In this document: in pieces, positions 31,634 to 41,048 of the stretch
Numbering within the stretch: position 1 is the stretch's first letter
Layout: every line of letters starts with the position of its first letter
Assembly: GCA_964504655.1 (NCBI GenBank)
Contig: CAZDFD010000005.1
Span: forward strand, 31,410 to 95,409
Origin: JANXAZ01 sp964504655
GTDB lineage: Bacteria > Pseudomonadota > Alphaproteobacteria > Geminicoccales > Geminicoccaceae
DNA: 64,000 nucleotides
Reading direction: 5' to 3'
Program-made: the position numbers and the translations under genes
Notes under the pieces: generated by a model
The model's input: only the letters and a program-made list of their open reading frames with translations
Database searches by the model: none
Told to the model about the DNA's origin: nothing

Positions 31634-33604
31634 TCAGGCCGCGGCCGGCAGGCCCTTGGCGAGGAAGGCACTCATCCGACGCGCGAAGGCGCCAGGATCG
31701 GAGAGCGTCTCACCCTGCACGATCCGCGCCTGGTCGAGGAGCAGCCGCGCGAGCTCGGCCAAGTCCTGCTCGGCCGCCGGGTCCCTGGCCATCGCCGCCA
31801 TGCGGCGGATCAGCTCGTGCCGGCCGTTGACCTCGAGGATCGGCTTGGACAGCCGTTCGAGCTGCTGGTGCTGCTTCAAAAAGCGTTCGAGGCGGAAGTC
31901 GAGGCCCTGCTCGTCGGCCACCAGACAGACCGCGCTCTCGCGCAGCCGCCGCGAGGCGCGCACCGTCTTGACCTCCTCGCCGAGCAGGCCCTGCAGCTTG
32001 GCCAGGAGCCGCTTGAGCTCCTCGTCCCAGAGCTCGTCCGGCGTCTCGATCCGGCCCTCGTCGGCGACCTTGGAGAGATCGACCTCGCCCTTGGTCAGCG
32101 AGCGGAAGGGCTTGCCCTGATAATCCTTGACCTCGGGCAGCCAGAACTCGTCGACCGGGTCGTCGAGCAGCAGCACCTCGCAACCCTTGGCGAGCGCCTC
32201 CTCGAGCTGCGGGCTGGTCCGCAGCGCCTGGGCGCTCTCGCCGGTGACGTAGAGGATCGCCTCCTGGCCGGGCCGCATCCGCCCGACATAGTCGGCGAGC
32301 GAGACCAGCTCGGTGCCACGTGTGCTCTTGAAGCGCGCGAGCTCGAGGAGCCTCGCCCGGTTGTCCTGGTCCTCGAACAGGCCCTCCTTGAGGACCGCGC
32401 CGAGCTCGGCCCACCATTCGGCCCAGGAGAGACCCTTGCGCGCCACTTCGGCACCGTCGGCCGGCGCCTGGGGCGGAGCCGTGGCTTCGCCCTCCGCCGG
32501 CCCTGGCTCCGCCGCCTTGCGCGCCAGCTCGTCCAGGATCCTGCGGGTCAGGGTCCGGCGCATCTTCTGCACGACGGTGCCGTGCTGCAGGGTCTCGCGA
32601 CTGACGTTGAGCTGCAGGTCCTCGCTGTCGACCACCCCCGACACGAAGCGCAGGTAGCGCGGCAGGAGCTCCTCGAGCTGGTCGGTGATGAACACCCGCC
32701 GCACGTAAAGCCGCACGCCGTGCCGGCGCTTCGGGTCGTAGAGGTCGAACGGCCGCGTCGAGGGCACGAACAGGAGCGCCGTGTAGGAGAGCTGGCCCTC
32801 GGCGGTGAGGTGGACACGGGCGAACGGGTCATCGAAGCCGTGCGCCACGTGGTGGTAGAGCTCGGTGTACTGCGCCTCGGTGATCTCGGCGCGCGGCCGC
32901 GCCCAGAGCGCGCTCGCGCTGTTGATCTGCGCCGGCTCGTGCGCCTTGGTGCGGGTGTCGCCGGGCCGCGGCTTGGCCTCGAGCACGATCGGGAAGGCCA
33001 CGTGGTCGCTGTAGGTCCGCACGATCTGGCGGATCCTGGCCTCGTCGAGGAACTCCTTGGCGTCCTCCTTGAGATGCAGGCTGACCGCCGTGCCGCGCGG
33101 CAGCGGCTGGTCGTCCTCCCTGATCGTGAAGCCCGACCGCCCGTCGCTCGCCCACACCCACCCACGGCTCTGGCCCGCCTTGGTCGAGCGCACCACGACG
33201 CGGTCGGCCACCATGAAGACCGAGTAGAAGCCCACACCGAACTGGCCGATGAGCTTGACGTCCTTGCCCTGATCGCCGGTCAGCCGCTCGAGGAAGCGGG
33301 CCGTGCCGGAACGCGCGATGGTGCCCAGATTGGCCGCCAGCTCCTCGCGGTCCATGCCGATGCCGTCGTCGACCACGGTCAGCAGGTTGGCGCCCGGGTC
33401 GGCCAGGATGCGGATCTCGAGCTTGGGGTCCGAGCCCAGGAGTTCCGGATTGCTCAGGGATTCGTAGCGCAGCTTGTCACACGCGTCCGAGGCGTTGGAG
33501 ACGAGCTCTCGTAGGAAGATCGCCCGCTCCTTGTAGAGCGAGCCGATGACGATCTCGAGGACCCGACCGACCTCGGCCTCGAACGGCTGCACGACCTCGT
33601 CCAT
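31634..33604 (-). CDS. htpG: molecular chaperone HtpG (Hsp90)
   Basis: The product has 656 residues, complete Hsp90 of bacterial type. The ATPase domain shows ELVSNASDACDKLR, DNGIG-like VDDGIGMDREELAANLGTIA and LIGQFGVGFYSVFMVADRV. The middle domain holds IYVRRVFI-type VRLYVRRVFITDQ and SRETLQ (LNVSRETLQ), and the C-terminal dimerisation domain is present. It helps fold client proteins under heat and oxidative stress. Convergent with the DapA-family gene and divergent from the patatin gene. A sigma-32-like promoter is visible upstream. Confidence 0.97.
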   Translation of the reverse strand: MDEVVQPFEAEVGRVLEIVIGSLYKERAIFLRELVSNASDACDKLRYESLSNPELLGSDPKLEIRILADPGANLLTVVDDGIGMDREELAANLGTIARSGTARFLERLTGDQGKDVKLIGQFGVGFYSVFMVADRVVVRSTKAGQSRGWVWASDGRSGFTIREDDQPLPRGTAVSLHLKEDAKEFLDEARIRQIVRTYSDHVAFPIVLEAKPRPGDTRTKAHEPAQINSASALWARPRAEITEAQYTELYHHVAHGFDDPFARVHLTAEGQLSYTALLFVPSTRPFDLYDPKRRHGVRLYVRRVFITDQLEELLPRYLRFVSGVVDSEDLQLNVSRETLQHGTVVQKMRRTLTRRILDELARKAAEPGPAEGEATAPPQAPADGAEVARKGLSWAEWWAELGAVLKEGLFEDQDNRARLLELARFKSTRGTELVSLADYVGRMRPGQEAILYVTGESAQALRTSPQLEEALAKGCEVLLLDDPVDEFWLPEVKDYQGKPFRSLTKGEVDLSKVADEGRIETPDELWDEELKRLLAKLQGLLGEEVKTVRASRRLRESAVCLVADEQGLDFRLERFLKQHQQLERLSKPILEVNGRHELIRRMAAMARDPAAEQDLAELARLLLDQARIVQGETLSDPGAFARRMSAFLAKGLPAAA

Positions 33605-33649
33605 GGTGCGCCGGCGCTCCGCAGAAGGCTCGTTTCACCGAGTGGCCGG

Positions 33650-33678
33650 CATTTGGGCGTGCAGGGCGCGGCCTTCAA
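33650..33678 (-). promoter_or_regulatory. putative sigma-32 (RpoH) heat-shock promoter of htpG
   Basis: Reading towards htpG, CTTGAAG (33678-33672) is followed after 14 bases by CCCAAATG (33657-33650). This is close to the CTTGAA/CCCCAT heat-shock pattern. It would place the start of transcription about 35-40 bases before the htpG ATG, the right distance for a leader. Confidence 0.5.
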
Positions 33679-33778
33679 GCGCCCAAGCGAGCGCCGCAGC
33701 GGCCGTGACCCGGATCACGCGATACACGCCAGAGGTGTGGTACACGATCTCCAAACAAGCGCTCGACGGGAGGGCGCC

Positions 33779-36010
33779 ATGTTCGGCTCGGGTCAGGGAC
33801 TGCCGGCGATCCTGCTCGCCATCCTGACGATCGCCCTCACCGTGGCGGCCGTCCGCGCGGCGGCCCAGGGAGGCCGGCCGCTGCTCGAGGTGCTGTGGCC
33901 GACCCGCGCCGCCCTGCTCACCCTCCTGGCCGGACTGCTCCTCCTGTTCGCGGCCGGGCAGGGGCGCGAGCTGATCGACGGGCTCGACGCTGCGCCCTGG
34001 GCTCATCTCGCTTGGTTCGCGGTGGCGCTGCTCTACTGGTCGTTCCAGTGCTGGCACTGGTCGCGGGTCGAGCTCTACCTGGCCTTCGGCACCGACCGGC
34101 AGGCATGGGGCGGGCGCGCGCGGCTGATCCTCCACCTGCCGCGCGTCTATGGCGTCGCCGTGCACCTGATGGCTCTCATGGCGATCGTCTGGTCGGCCTC
34201 GGCGACCCGTCCGGGCCTGGCGGTGCTCGCCCCGATCGGCGCCGTGCTCCTCTCGGTGACCATCTTCCTCCTGCTGGTGAGTCGCCGCCTCGCCCTGCTC
34301 GACGCGCTCGAGCACAAGGGGCTGGCTGCGGGCCCCCTGGCCCGCGCCCTGACCACCCGCCCGATCCGCCCGGGTGCGCCGCTGCGGCAGGCGCTCGGAG
34401 CCCTGGCCCCGCTGTCGCGCCTGGTCCTGGCCGGCTCGCTCGCCCTCTTCGCGCTCAACGCCGCGCTCGGCGGGCTCTGGCCGGTCGAGACCGGCGCCCG
34501 GCACGGTTCGGCGGCGATCGCCTTCGGCGGTCTCGGCAGTTGGGTCGCGATCCTGAGCATCCTGGCGCTGGCCAGCCGCGCCTTCCGCTTCCCGGTGCTG
34601 GCGAGCCTGGTGCTCGCCCGGATCGTCACCGGCCTCCTGGTCGACGAGCATCCGGTGCGCGGCGATCCCACGAGCGTCTGGGACGGGCCCGAGGCCGACC
34701 CGCGGCCGACCCTCGTGGCCGAGTTCGGCCGCTGGCGGGGAGGCGTCGTGCCGGGCGGCGAGGCGCCCGTCCCGCTGGTCCTGGTCGCCACCGCCGGCGG
34801 CGGGCTGCGCGCCGCCTGGTGGACCGCCACCGCGCTCGCCGGGCTGATGGAGCGCCATCCCGGGCTCGAGCGGCACATCGTTGCGGTGAGCGGGGTGTCC
34901 GGCGGCTCGCTCGGCGCCGCGGTGGTGGCGGCCTGCCTCGCCCGCGAGCAGGAGCGGGCGCGGGCCGGGCCACTGGATGCCGGGAGGATCGGCGCCTGCG
35001 CGCGCGGCGTGCTCGCCAACGACTTCCTGGCGCCGACCCTGGTGGCCCTTCTCTACACCGACGTGCTCGGGCCGGCCCTGACCGAGCCGCTCGGGCTCGG
35101 CGGCCGCGCGGCGGCGCTCGAGAACGCCTGGGCCGCGGCCTTCGACCAGCTGCCAGAGCGGCCGATCCGGCCGGACGGCTCCTGGCGCAATCCGCTGGCC
35201 GAGCCGTTCCTCGGGCTGGGTTCTGGCGGCGAGGGCTGGCTGCCGATCCTCCTCCTGAACGCCACCCACGAGGAGCGCGGCCGCCGCGTGGTGGCGAGCC
35301 GGGTGCGGGTCGACCAGCCGCCCTTCCTCGACGCCTGGGACCTGCACCGGCTGATGGGCCGCGACCTCTGGACCGTGAGCGCAGTCCACAACAGCGCCCG
35401 CTTCACCTTCGTGAGCCCGGCCGGGCTCGTCCGCGGTCCGGCCCCCGAGAGCGCGGCGCGCGGCCACCTCCTGGACGGCGGCTACTTCGAGAACTTCGGC
35501 GCCGCGACGCTGCTCGAGGCGCTTCGCGGCATCCAGGACGGGCTCGACGAGCCAGCCCGCTTCCTGCCGATCGTGATCCAGATCACGAGCGATCCGGAGC
35601 TGGCCGGCCACGACATCGTCACCGATGGCGCCTGCCGCGAACCGGAGCCGCTGCCGTTCGCACCAGGCGACGCCCGCTCGCCCTTCACGCTCGCCAACGA
35701 GGCGCTGGCGCCGCTCGCCGGCCTCCTCGCCACCCGCGAGGCCCGCGGCCTCCTTGCGGTGCGCGAGCTCGCCCGCGCCGTGCGCTGCGCGCCCCGGCCG
35801 GCCGCCGCGCCCGAACCGGCCTTCGTGCACTTGGCCATGTGCGGCGCGGGCGCGCGGCGGCCGGCCCTGGGATGGGTGCTCGACTCGCGCTCGCGCGAGG
35901 CGATCGACGGGCTGCTCGACCCGCGAGGCTGCAACGGACCCGAGCTCGCCGAGCTCGACCGCGCGCTGCGGGCGGCGCAGCTGGCGCTGGCCGCCCGCGA
36001 CCAGCGCTAG
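33779..36010 (+). CDS. membrane-anchored patatin-like phospholipase
   Basis: The product has 743 residues. The N-terminal third carries about seven hydrophobic helices (about 10-285). The rest is a patatin domain: oxyanion-hole glycines ATAGGGLRAAWWTATAL near residue 340, nucleophile elbow VSGVSGGSLGAAV (Gly-x-Ser-x-Gly), and the partner Asp in DGGYFENFGAATLLEA near 565. It would hydrolyse lipid acyl esters at the membrane. GGGAGG lies before the ATG at 33779. Divergent from htpG, so the roughly 175-base gap holds both promoters. Substrate and physiological role unknown. Confidence 0.82.
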   Translation: MFGSGQGLPAILLAILTIALTVAAVRAAAQGGRPLLEVLWPTRAALLTLLAGLLLLFAAGQGRELIDGLDAAPWAHLAWFAVALLYWSFQCWHWSRVELYLAFGTDRQAWGGRARLILHLPRVYGVAVHLMALMAIVWSASATRPGLAVLAPIGAVLLSVTIFLLLVSRRLALLDALEHKGLAAGPLARALTTRPIRPGAPLRQALGALAPLSRLVLAGSLALFALNAALGGLWPVETGARHGSAAIAFGGLGSWVAILSILALASRAFRFPVLASLVLARIVTGLLVDEHPVRGDPTSVWDGPEADPRPTLVAEFGRWRGGVVPGGEAPVPLVLVATAGGGLRAAWWTATALAGLMERHPGLERHIVAVSGVSGGSLGAAVVAACLAREQERARAGPLDAGRIGACARGVLANDFLAPTLVALLYTDVLGPALTEPLGLGGRAAALENAWAAAFDQLPERPIRPDGSWRNPLAEPFLGLGSGGEGWLPILLLNATHEERGRRVVASRVRVDQPPFLDAWDLHRLMGRDLWTVSAVHNSARFTFVSPAGLVRGPAPESAARGHLLDGGYFENFGAATLLEALRGIQDGLDEPARFLPIVIQITSDPELAGHDIVTDGACREPEPLPFAPGDARSPFTLANEALAPLAGLLATREARGLLAVRELARAVRCAPRPAAAPEPAFVHLAMCGAGARRPALGWVLDSRSREAIDGLLDPRGCNGPELAELDRALRAAQLALAARDQR

Positions 36011-36017
36011 CGTCCAC

Positions 36018-36050
36018 CGCGGCACCCGGGCGCAGCATCTGGGTGCCGCG
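36018..36050 (+). terminator. hairpin after the patatin gene, possible terminator
   Basis: CGCGGCACCC (36018-36027) and GGGTGCCGCG (36041-36050) form a perfect 10-bp stem with a 13-base loop eight bases after the patatin stop codon and about 50 bases before the helicase start. No T-run follows, so termination is only likely. Confidence 0.5.
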
Positions 36051-36098
36051 CCCGCATGACCCCTTGCCAAGCGCGACCGGCTCGTCGATCTTTCGACC

Positions 36099-38609
36099 AT
36101 GCCTGTGGAGCAGGTGAGCCGCGCTCGGGTGGTGGCGGTCCTGGGGCCGACCAACACCGGCAAGACTCACTTCGCCGTCGAGCGCCTGCTGGCTCACCGC
36201 TCCGGCATGATCGGCTTCCCGCTCCGCCTGCTGGCGCGCGAGATCTATGACCGGATCGCGGCGCTCCGCGGCCCGGCCGCGGTGGCGCTCGTCACCGGCG
36301 AGGAGCGGATCGGCAGTCCGACCGCGCCCTATGTCGTGGCGACCGTCGAGGCGATGCCGGTCGAGCGGCCGGTCGAGTTTCTGGCGGTCGACGAGATCCA
36401 GCTCTGCGCCGACCTCGAGCGCGGTCACGTCTTCACCGATCGCTTGCTGCGCGCCCGCGGCCTCCACGAGACGGTGTTCCTCGGCTCCGAGACGATCCGC
36501 CCGATCCTCAAGCGGCTCGTGCCCGAGGCCGAGCTCGTCACCCGGCCGCGCTTCTCGCTGCTCGTCTGCGACGGCCACCGCAAGCTCGCCCGGCTGCCGC
36601 GGCGGAGCGCCGTGGTCGCCTTCAGCGCCGCCGACGTCTACAGCCTCGCCGAGGTGGTCCGCCGCCAGAAGGGCGGCGCCGCGGTGGTGATGGGCGCCCT
36701 CTCGCCGCGCACCCGCAACGCCCAGGTGGCGCTCTACCAAGCCGGCGAGGTCGACCATCTGGTCGCCACGGATGCGATCGGAATGGGTCTCAACATGGAC
36801 TTGGCGCACGTCGCCTTCGCGCGGCTCGCCAAGTTCGACGGCCGCGAGCAGCGCCGGCTGCACGCCCACGAGGTCGCGCAGATCGCCGGCCGCGCCGGCC
36901 GCCACATGGCCAACGGCAGCTTCGGCACGACCGAGGGCTCGGAGCCTTTGGACGAGCGCACGGTCGAGGCGGTCGAGGGGCATAGTTTCCCGCCCCTCAA
37001 GGCGATCCGCTGGCGCTCCGCGGCGCTCGACCTGACGAGCCTCGAGGCGTTGAAGGCCAGCCTCGAGGCACCGCCGCCGGCCGACTGCCTGGTCCAGGTC
37101 AAGGACGCCCTCGACCACCGCTCGTTGGTGCTCCTCGCCCGTCGGCCGGAGGTCGCCGCCCGCGCCGACCGGCCGGAGCGGGTGCGACTCCTGTGGCAGG
37201 TCTGCCAGATCCCCGACTTCCGCAAGACCCTGAACGAGGCCCACCTCCACCTGCTGGCCACGGTCTTCGGCTTCCTCACGACAGGCCGCGGCCTCCTGCC
37301 GACCGACTGGTTCGCCGCGATGGTCGCCCGGCTCGACCGGGTCGACGGCGACATCGACACCCTGGTCCAGCGGATCGCCCACGTCCGCACGCTGACCTAT
37401 CTGAGCCATCGGCCGGACTGGCTCGCCGAGGCGCGCGCCTGGCAGGAGCGGGCCCGCACGCTCGAGGACCGGCTCTCCGATGCGCTGCACGAGCGGCTGA
37501 CCCAACGCTTCGTGGACCGCCGGACCGCGCTGCTGCTCCGCTCGATGCGCGAACGTGGCGAGATCCCGGCGGCGGTCGAGGAGGATGGCGCCGTTCTGGT
37601 CGACGGCGAGCGGGTCGGGAGGGTCCAGGGCCTGCGCTTCGCGCCCGAGACGGCGGCCGGCGACCTCGGCCGCAAGATGCTCGCCCAGGCCGCCCGCCGC
37701 GCTGTCGGCGGCGAGCTCGAGCGACGGGCGCGCCGCCTCGAGGAGACCGCCGACGAGGCGTTGGCGCTCGATGCAGCGGGCGAGGTGCGCTTCGAGGGCG
37801 CACCCGTCGCCCGCCTCGTCGCCGGCGGCGATCCGCTCCGCCCGCGCGCCGAGCTCCTGGTCGAGCAGGACCAGCATCCGGGCCTCGCGGCCCGGGTGGC
37901 GCGGCGCGTCGAGCGCTGGCTCGAGGGCTGGCTCGAGCGGCGGGTGGGCGCCCTCCTGGCGCTGCGCGCGGCCGCCGAGGGGACCGCGTTGGCCGGCCCC
38001 GGGCGCGGCATCGCCTGGCGGCTGGTCGAAGGCCTCGGCAGCGCCGCGCGGTCACCGCTCGAGCCGCTGCTCGCGAGCCTCGGACCCGCCGACCGGGCCC
38101 ACCTCACCCGGCTCGGCGTGCGCTTCGGCTGCGCCTGGATCTATGTCCCGCAACTCCTCAAGGCGGCACCGATCGAGGCGCGGGCGCGGCTCCTGGCGCT
38201 GGCCCGAGCGCCCGGACTGCCGCCGCCGCCGCCGGGCGCCGCGGTGCTGCGCGGTCCGACCCTGCCCGATCCCGCCGAGCTCGCCGCAGCGCTCGGCTAC
38301 GCGCCCTTGCCCGGCCTGGCGCTCCGCCAGGACCTGGCCGAGCGGCTCGCTGCCGGCCTGCGCGCGCGCGCCCGGGCGGTCGGCGCCTTCGTGCTGCCGG
38401 CCGATCTCGGCGCCGCGGCCGGCCTCGCCCGCGCCGAGCTCCTCGCCTGCCTGCCGGCGCTCGGCTTCGCCGCGGTGGCGCGCGACGGCCAGCCGCTCTG
38501 GATGCGCGCTCCCGAGCGGCGGCCGGCCGCCGCCGACGGCCGACGGGCGATCCGCCCGCGGCCGGACTCGCCGTTCGCCGCGCTGGCCGCGCTCGGGGCC
38601 CGAGCTTGA
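36099..38609 (+). CDS. SUV3-like RNA helicase
   Basis: The product has 836 residues. The N-terminal helicase core shows Walker A VLGPTNTGKTHFAVERL (15-31), the DExx-type motif LAVDEIQLCADLERGHV and motif VI EVAQIAGRAGRHM, with the ATDAIGMGLNMDL motif V. This is the arrangement of bacterial relatives of mitochondrial SUV3, which unwind RNA for degradation. The remainder is Ala/Arg-rich helical sequence with no clear extra domain. ATG at 36099 was chosen as it sits directly before the first strand. The S4 gene begins inside its stop codon, so translation is coupled. Confidence 0.9.
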   Translation: MPVEQVSRARVVAVLGPTNTGKTHFAVERLLAHRSGMIGFPLRLLAREIYDRIAALRGPAAVALVTGEERIGSPTAPYVVATVEAMPVERPVEFLAVDEIQLCADLERGHVFTDRLLRARGLHETVFLGSETIRPILKRLVPEAELVTRPRFSLLVCDGHRKLARLPRRSAVVAFSAADVYSLAEVVRRQKGGAAVVMGALSPRTRNAQVALYQAGEVDHLVATDAIGMGLNMDLAHVAFARLAKFDGREQRRLHAHEVAQIAGRAGRHMANGSFGTTEGSEPLDERTVEAVEGHSFPPLKAIRWRSAALDLTSLEALKASLEAPPPADCLVQVKDALDHRSLVLLARRPEVAARADRPERVRLLWQVCQIPDFRKTLNEAHLHLLATVFGFLTTGRGLLPTDWFAAMVARLDRVDGDIDTLVQRIAHVRTLTYLSHRPDWLAEARAWQERARTLEDRLSDALHERLTQRFVDRRTALLLRSMRERGEIPAAVEEDGAVLVDGERVGRVQGLRFAPETAAGDLGRKMLAQAARRAVGGELERRARRLEETADEALALDAAGEVRFEGAPVARLVAGGDPLRPRAELLVEQDQHPGLAARVARRVERWLEGWLERRVGALLALRAAAEGTALAGPGRGIAWRLVEGLGSAARSPLEPLLASLGPADRAHLTRLGVRFGCAWIYVPQLLKAAPIEARARLLALARAPGLPPPPPGAAVLRGPTLPDPAELAAALGYAPLPGLALRQDLAERLAAGLRARARAVGAFVLPADLGAAAGLARAELLACLPALGFAAVARDGQPLWMRAPERRPAAADGRRAIRPRPDSPFAALAALGARA

Positions 38610-38881
38610 GCGAGCCCGACGCGCTCCGCCTCGACAAGTGGCTGTGGCACGCTCGCTTCGTGCGGCGCCGCGAGGCCGCGGCCGGGCTCGTCGCCGAGCG
38701 CCGGGTGCGGCTCAACGGTCAGCCGGTCGCCAAGACCCATCAGCTGGTCCGCCCGGGCGACGTGCTGGTGCTGACCGAGCGCGAGCGGATCCGGGTGGTC
38801 CGGGTCAAGGATCTGGGCCTGAGGCGGCACGGCTCGACCGAGGCCCGGGCGCTCTACGAGCTCGTGGCGCTCGAGGGCTGA
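38606..38881 (+). CDS. S4-domain RNA-binding protein (Hsp15-like)
   Basis: The product has 91 residues: an S4 RNA-binding fold with LRLDKWLWHARFVRRREAAA, RRVRLNGQPVAKTHQLVRPG and a basic linker. Hsp15 relatives bind free 50S ribosomal subunits carrying stalled nascent chains. TTG at 38606 shares bases with the helicase stop (TTGA), a conserved coupling in alphaproteobacteria. The 3' end overlaps the convergent YggS gene by 28 bases. Confidence 0.9.
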   Translation: MSEPDALRLDKWLWHARFVRRREAAAGLVAERRVRLNGQPVAKTHQLVRPGDVLVLTERERIRVVRVKDLGLRRHGSTEARALYELVALEG

Positions 38882-39591
38882 GGCGGCGGTCGCGGCGGCC
38901 GCTCGCCGAAGATCGCGGTCCCGACCCGCACCAGCGTCGCGCCGAAGGCGATCGCCGCCTCGAAGTCGGCGCTCATGCCGACGCTGACCTCGGCGAGCCC
39001 GTAGCGGCCGGCGAGCTTGGCCAGGAGGGCCGCGTGCAGCGCCACGTCCTCCTCGGCCGGCGGGATCGCCATGAGACCCGTGACCGGCAGGGCGAGCCGG
39101 TCGCGGCAGAGGCCGAGGAAGGCCTCGAGCTGGTCCGGGACGACCCCCGCCTTCTGCGGCTCCTCCCCGATGTTGACCTCGACTAGGAGCCGGCGCGCGC
39201 GTGCCTCCGGGCGGGCCAGCTCCCGGGCCAGCGCCTCGGCAAGCCGCGGCCGGTCGAGCGTCTGGATGACGTCGAACAGGCGCACCGCGTCCCTGGCCTT
39301 GTTGCTCTGCAGGGCACCCACGAGGTGGAGCTCGACCTCGGGGAAGCGCGCGCGCAGTGCCGGCCAGCGCGCCTGCGCCTCCTGCACGTAGTTCTCCCCG
39401 AACACCCGCTGGCCGGCGATCAGGGCCGCCTCGATCCGCTCGGGCGGCTGCCCCTTGCTCACGGCCACCAGGGTGACCGCCGCCGGATCGCGCCCGGCGG
39501 CGCGGGCGGCCGCGTCGATCCGCGCCCGCACGGCCGCGAGCGAGCCTTCGACCTGCGCCCGGACCTCCGCTTGCCGCACCGGGTCCCGCAT
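38854..39591 (-). CDS. YggS-family PLP homeostasis protein
   Basis: The product has 245 residues of the PLP-binding, alanine-racemase-barrel family. Markers: VTLVAVSKGQPPERIEAAL with the PLP Lys, QRVFGENYVQEA, HLVGALQSNKARDAV and SVGMSADFEAAIAFGATLVRVGTAIFG, which binds phosphate. It regulates free pyridoxal phosphate and amino-acid pools rather than catalysing a known reaction. ATG at 39591 begins MRDPVRQAEV. Its 3' end overlaps the S4 gene. Confidence 0.94.
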   Translation of the reverse strand: MRDPVRQAEVRAQVEGSLAAVRARIDAAARAAGRDPAAVTLVAVSKGQPPERIEAALIAGQRVFGENYVQEAQARWPALRARFPEVELHLVGALQSNKARDAVRLFDVIQTLDRPRLAEALARELARPEARARRLLVEVNIGEEPQKAGVVPDQLEAFLGLCRDRLALPVTGLMAIPPAEEDVALHAALLAKLAGRYGLAEVSVGMSADFEAAIAFGATLVRVGTAIFGERPPRPPPQPSSATSS

Positions 39592-39646
39592 GTATCCTCC
39601 GCCGCCGGGCCCGCGAGCCTGCGCCTCGAAGCGAGGGTGTCAAGGC

Positions 39647-40828
39647 ATGACGTTCGACGACATCGTGGCGCCGCTGGGCGGCCGCCGCTTCCTCGACGAG
39701 CATCTGGGCAAGGCACCGCTGCACCTCGAGGGACCGCCCGAGAAGTGGGCCGGGGTCATGAACTGGGAGGTCCTCAACCGCCTGCTGGGTTCGAGCTCGA
39801 TCTGGGCCGCCGCCTCGTTGCCGCTGGTCCTCGACAAGGAGCCCGTCCCTCCCGCGGCCTACTGCGCCCCCGCCCCGGGTCGCGACGGCGGCACCGTGCT
39901 CCGCCCCGACCCGGGCAAGGTCAAGGCGTTCCTGCGCAAGGGCGCGACCCTGGTGGCCAACGACATCGACCAGCTCACACCCGAGCTGCGCGCCTTCTGC
40001 GCCGCCATGGAGGGGGCGCTCGGCGGCAAGGTGCAGGCCAACCTCTATCTGTCGAGCAAGCGCCGCCAGGGCTTCGCGGTGCACTTCGACACCCACGACG
40101 TGTTCGCCGTGCACTGCATGGGCGAGAAGACCTGGATGGTGTTCGAGGGCCGGGCCCAGGACCCGATCGCCCATCCGATGTTCAAATCCCTGTCGGCCGA
40201 GCATCACGAGAAGGCCAAGGGCGCCTTGTGGAAGGAGGTGCGGCTCCGGCCCGGTGATCTCCTCTACCTGCCGCGCGGCCAGTACCACTACGCCCTGGCC
40301 GACGACGGCGCCTGCTGCCACATCGCCTTCGGCGTCACCTACCCGATCGGGCTCGACGTCGTGACCTACCTGTTCGACCGGATGGTGGCCGAGCCCCTGG
40401 CCCGCGCCAACCTGCCGCACGAGCCGGCGGCGCTCGGCCAGCGGCTCGCGGCGCTCGGCGAGCGGATCGCGGGCGTGCTCTCCGAGCCGCGCACCTTGAA
40501 GGACCTCGAGGCGCAGATGGCGGCCTTCCGCTACCCGCGCGAAGACTACGACCTGCCCGATCTGATCGAGCGCGCCGAGGAGCGCTACCGGCTCAAGACC
40601 AGAGACCTCAAGCTCGTCCAGAGCGGCGGCCGGATCGGGCTGGTGCGGGCGAGCACGCGCGAGGGCGTGCCGGTGCCGCCCGAGCTCGAGGAGCTGGTCG
40701 CCTGGGTGCTCGCCCGCGACGGCTTCGCCACGGCCGAGCTCGCCCGGGCCTTCCCCGACCGCGCGGGCGCCGCGATCGACCGGTTCCTCGCGCAGATGGA
40801 GCGCATGCGGGTGATCGAGGCGGCCTGA
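39647..40828 (+). CDS. JmjC/cupin-4-type 2-oxoglutarate-dependent oxygenase
   Basis: The product has 393 residues. The cupin core holds the iron-binding HFDTHDVFAVHCMGEK (His-x-Asp) with a third His later in LYLPRGQYHYALADD. This fits the JmjC ribosomal oxygenase group (RoxA/YcfD and human MINA/NO66), which hydroxylate ribosomal proteins. C-terminal residues 270-393 form a helical and winged-helix-like tail. ATG at 39647 is preceded by AAGG. The divergent YggS gene starts 55 bases away. Substrate not proven. Confidence 0.8.
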   Translation: MTFDDIVAPLGGRRFLDEHLGKAPLHLEGPPEKWAGVMNWEVLNRLLGSSSIWAAASLPLVLDKEPVPPAAYCAPAPGRDGGTVLRPDPGKVKAFLRKGATLVANDIDQLTPELRAFCAAMEGALGGKVQANLYLSSKRRQGFAVHFDTHDVFAVHCMGEKTWMVFEGRAQDPIAHPMFKSLSAEHHEKAKGALWKEVRLRPGDLLYLPRGQYHYALADDGACCHIAFGVTYPIGLDVVTYLFDRMVAEPLARANLPHEPAALGQRLAALGERIAGVLSEPRTLKDLEAQMAAFRYPREDYDLPDLIERAEERYRLKTRDLKLVQSGGRIGLVRASTREGVPVPPELEELVAWVLARDGFATAELARAFPDRAGAAIDRFLAQMERMRVIEAA

Positions 40829-41048
40829 TGCCGGCCGGCGTCCGCTGGCAACGGCAGCGCCCGATTGCCGCTCCTGCTCGGCATCTCGGTGAGGCCGACA
40901 CGAGAGATTGAATAAGTCTGATCTGAACATGTGACCTCTTGGCGACACGACCTTGGCTGCCCGTGAATACTGCACCATGAGTGATTGCAGCAGGTGTGGC
41001 GGCGGTCTTCGATCGCGCCGGTGATCATCGGCAGCGGAGATCTCGGCC

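Noticed and set aside
33635..36163. 842-residue minus-strand frame opposite the patatin gene
   Set aside because: Translation is low-complexity (Glu/Arg/Gly/His-rich) mirror of the strand that carries all patatin motifs.
35685..37877. 730-residue minus-strand frame opposite the helicase
   Set aside because: No motifs, and the plus strand encodes a full SUV3-like helicase in the same bases.
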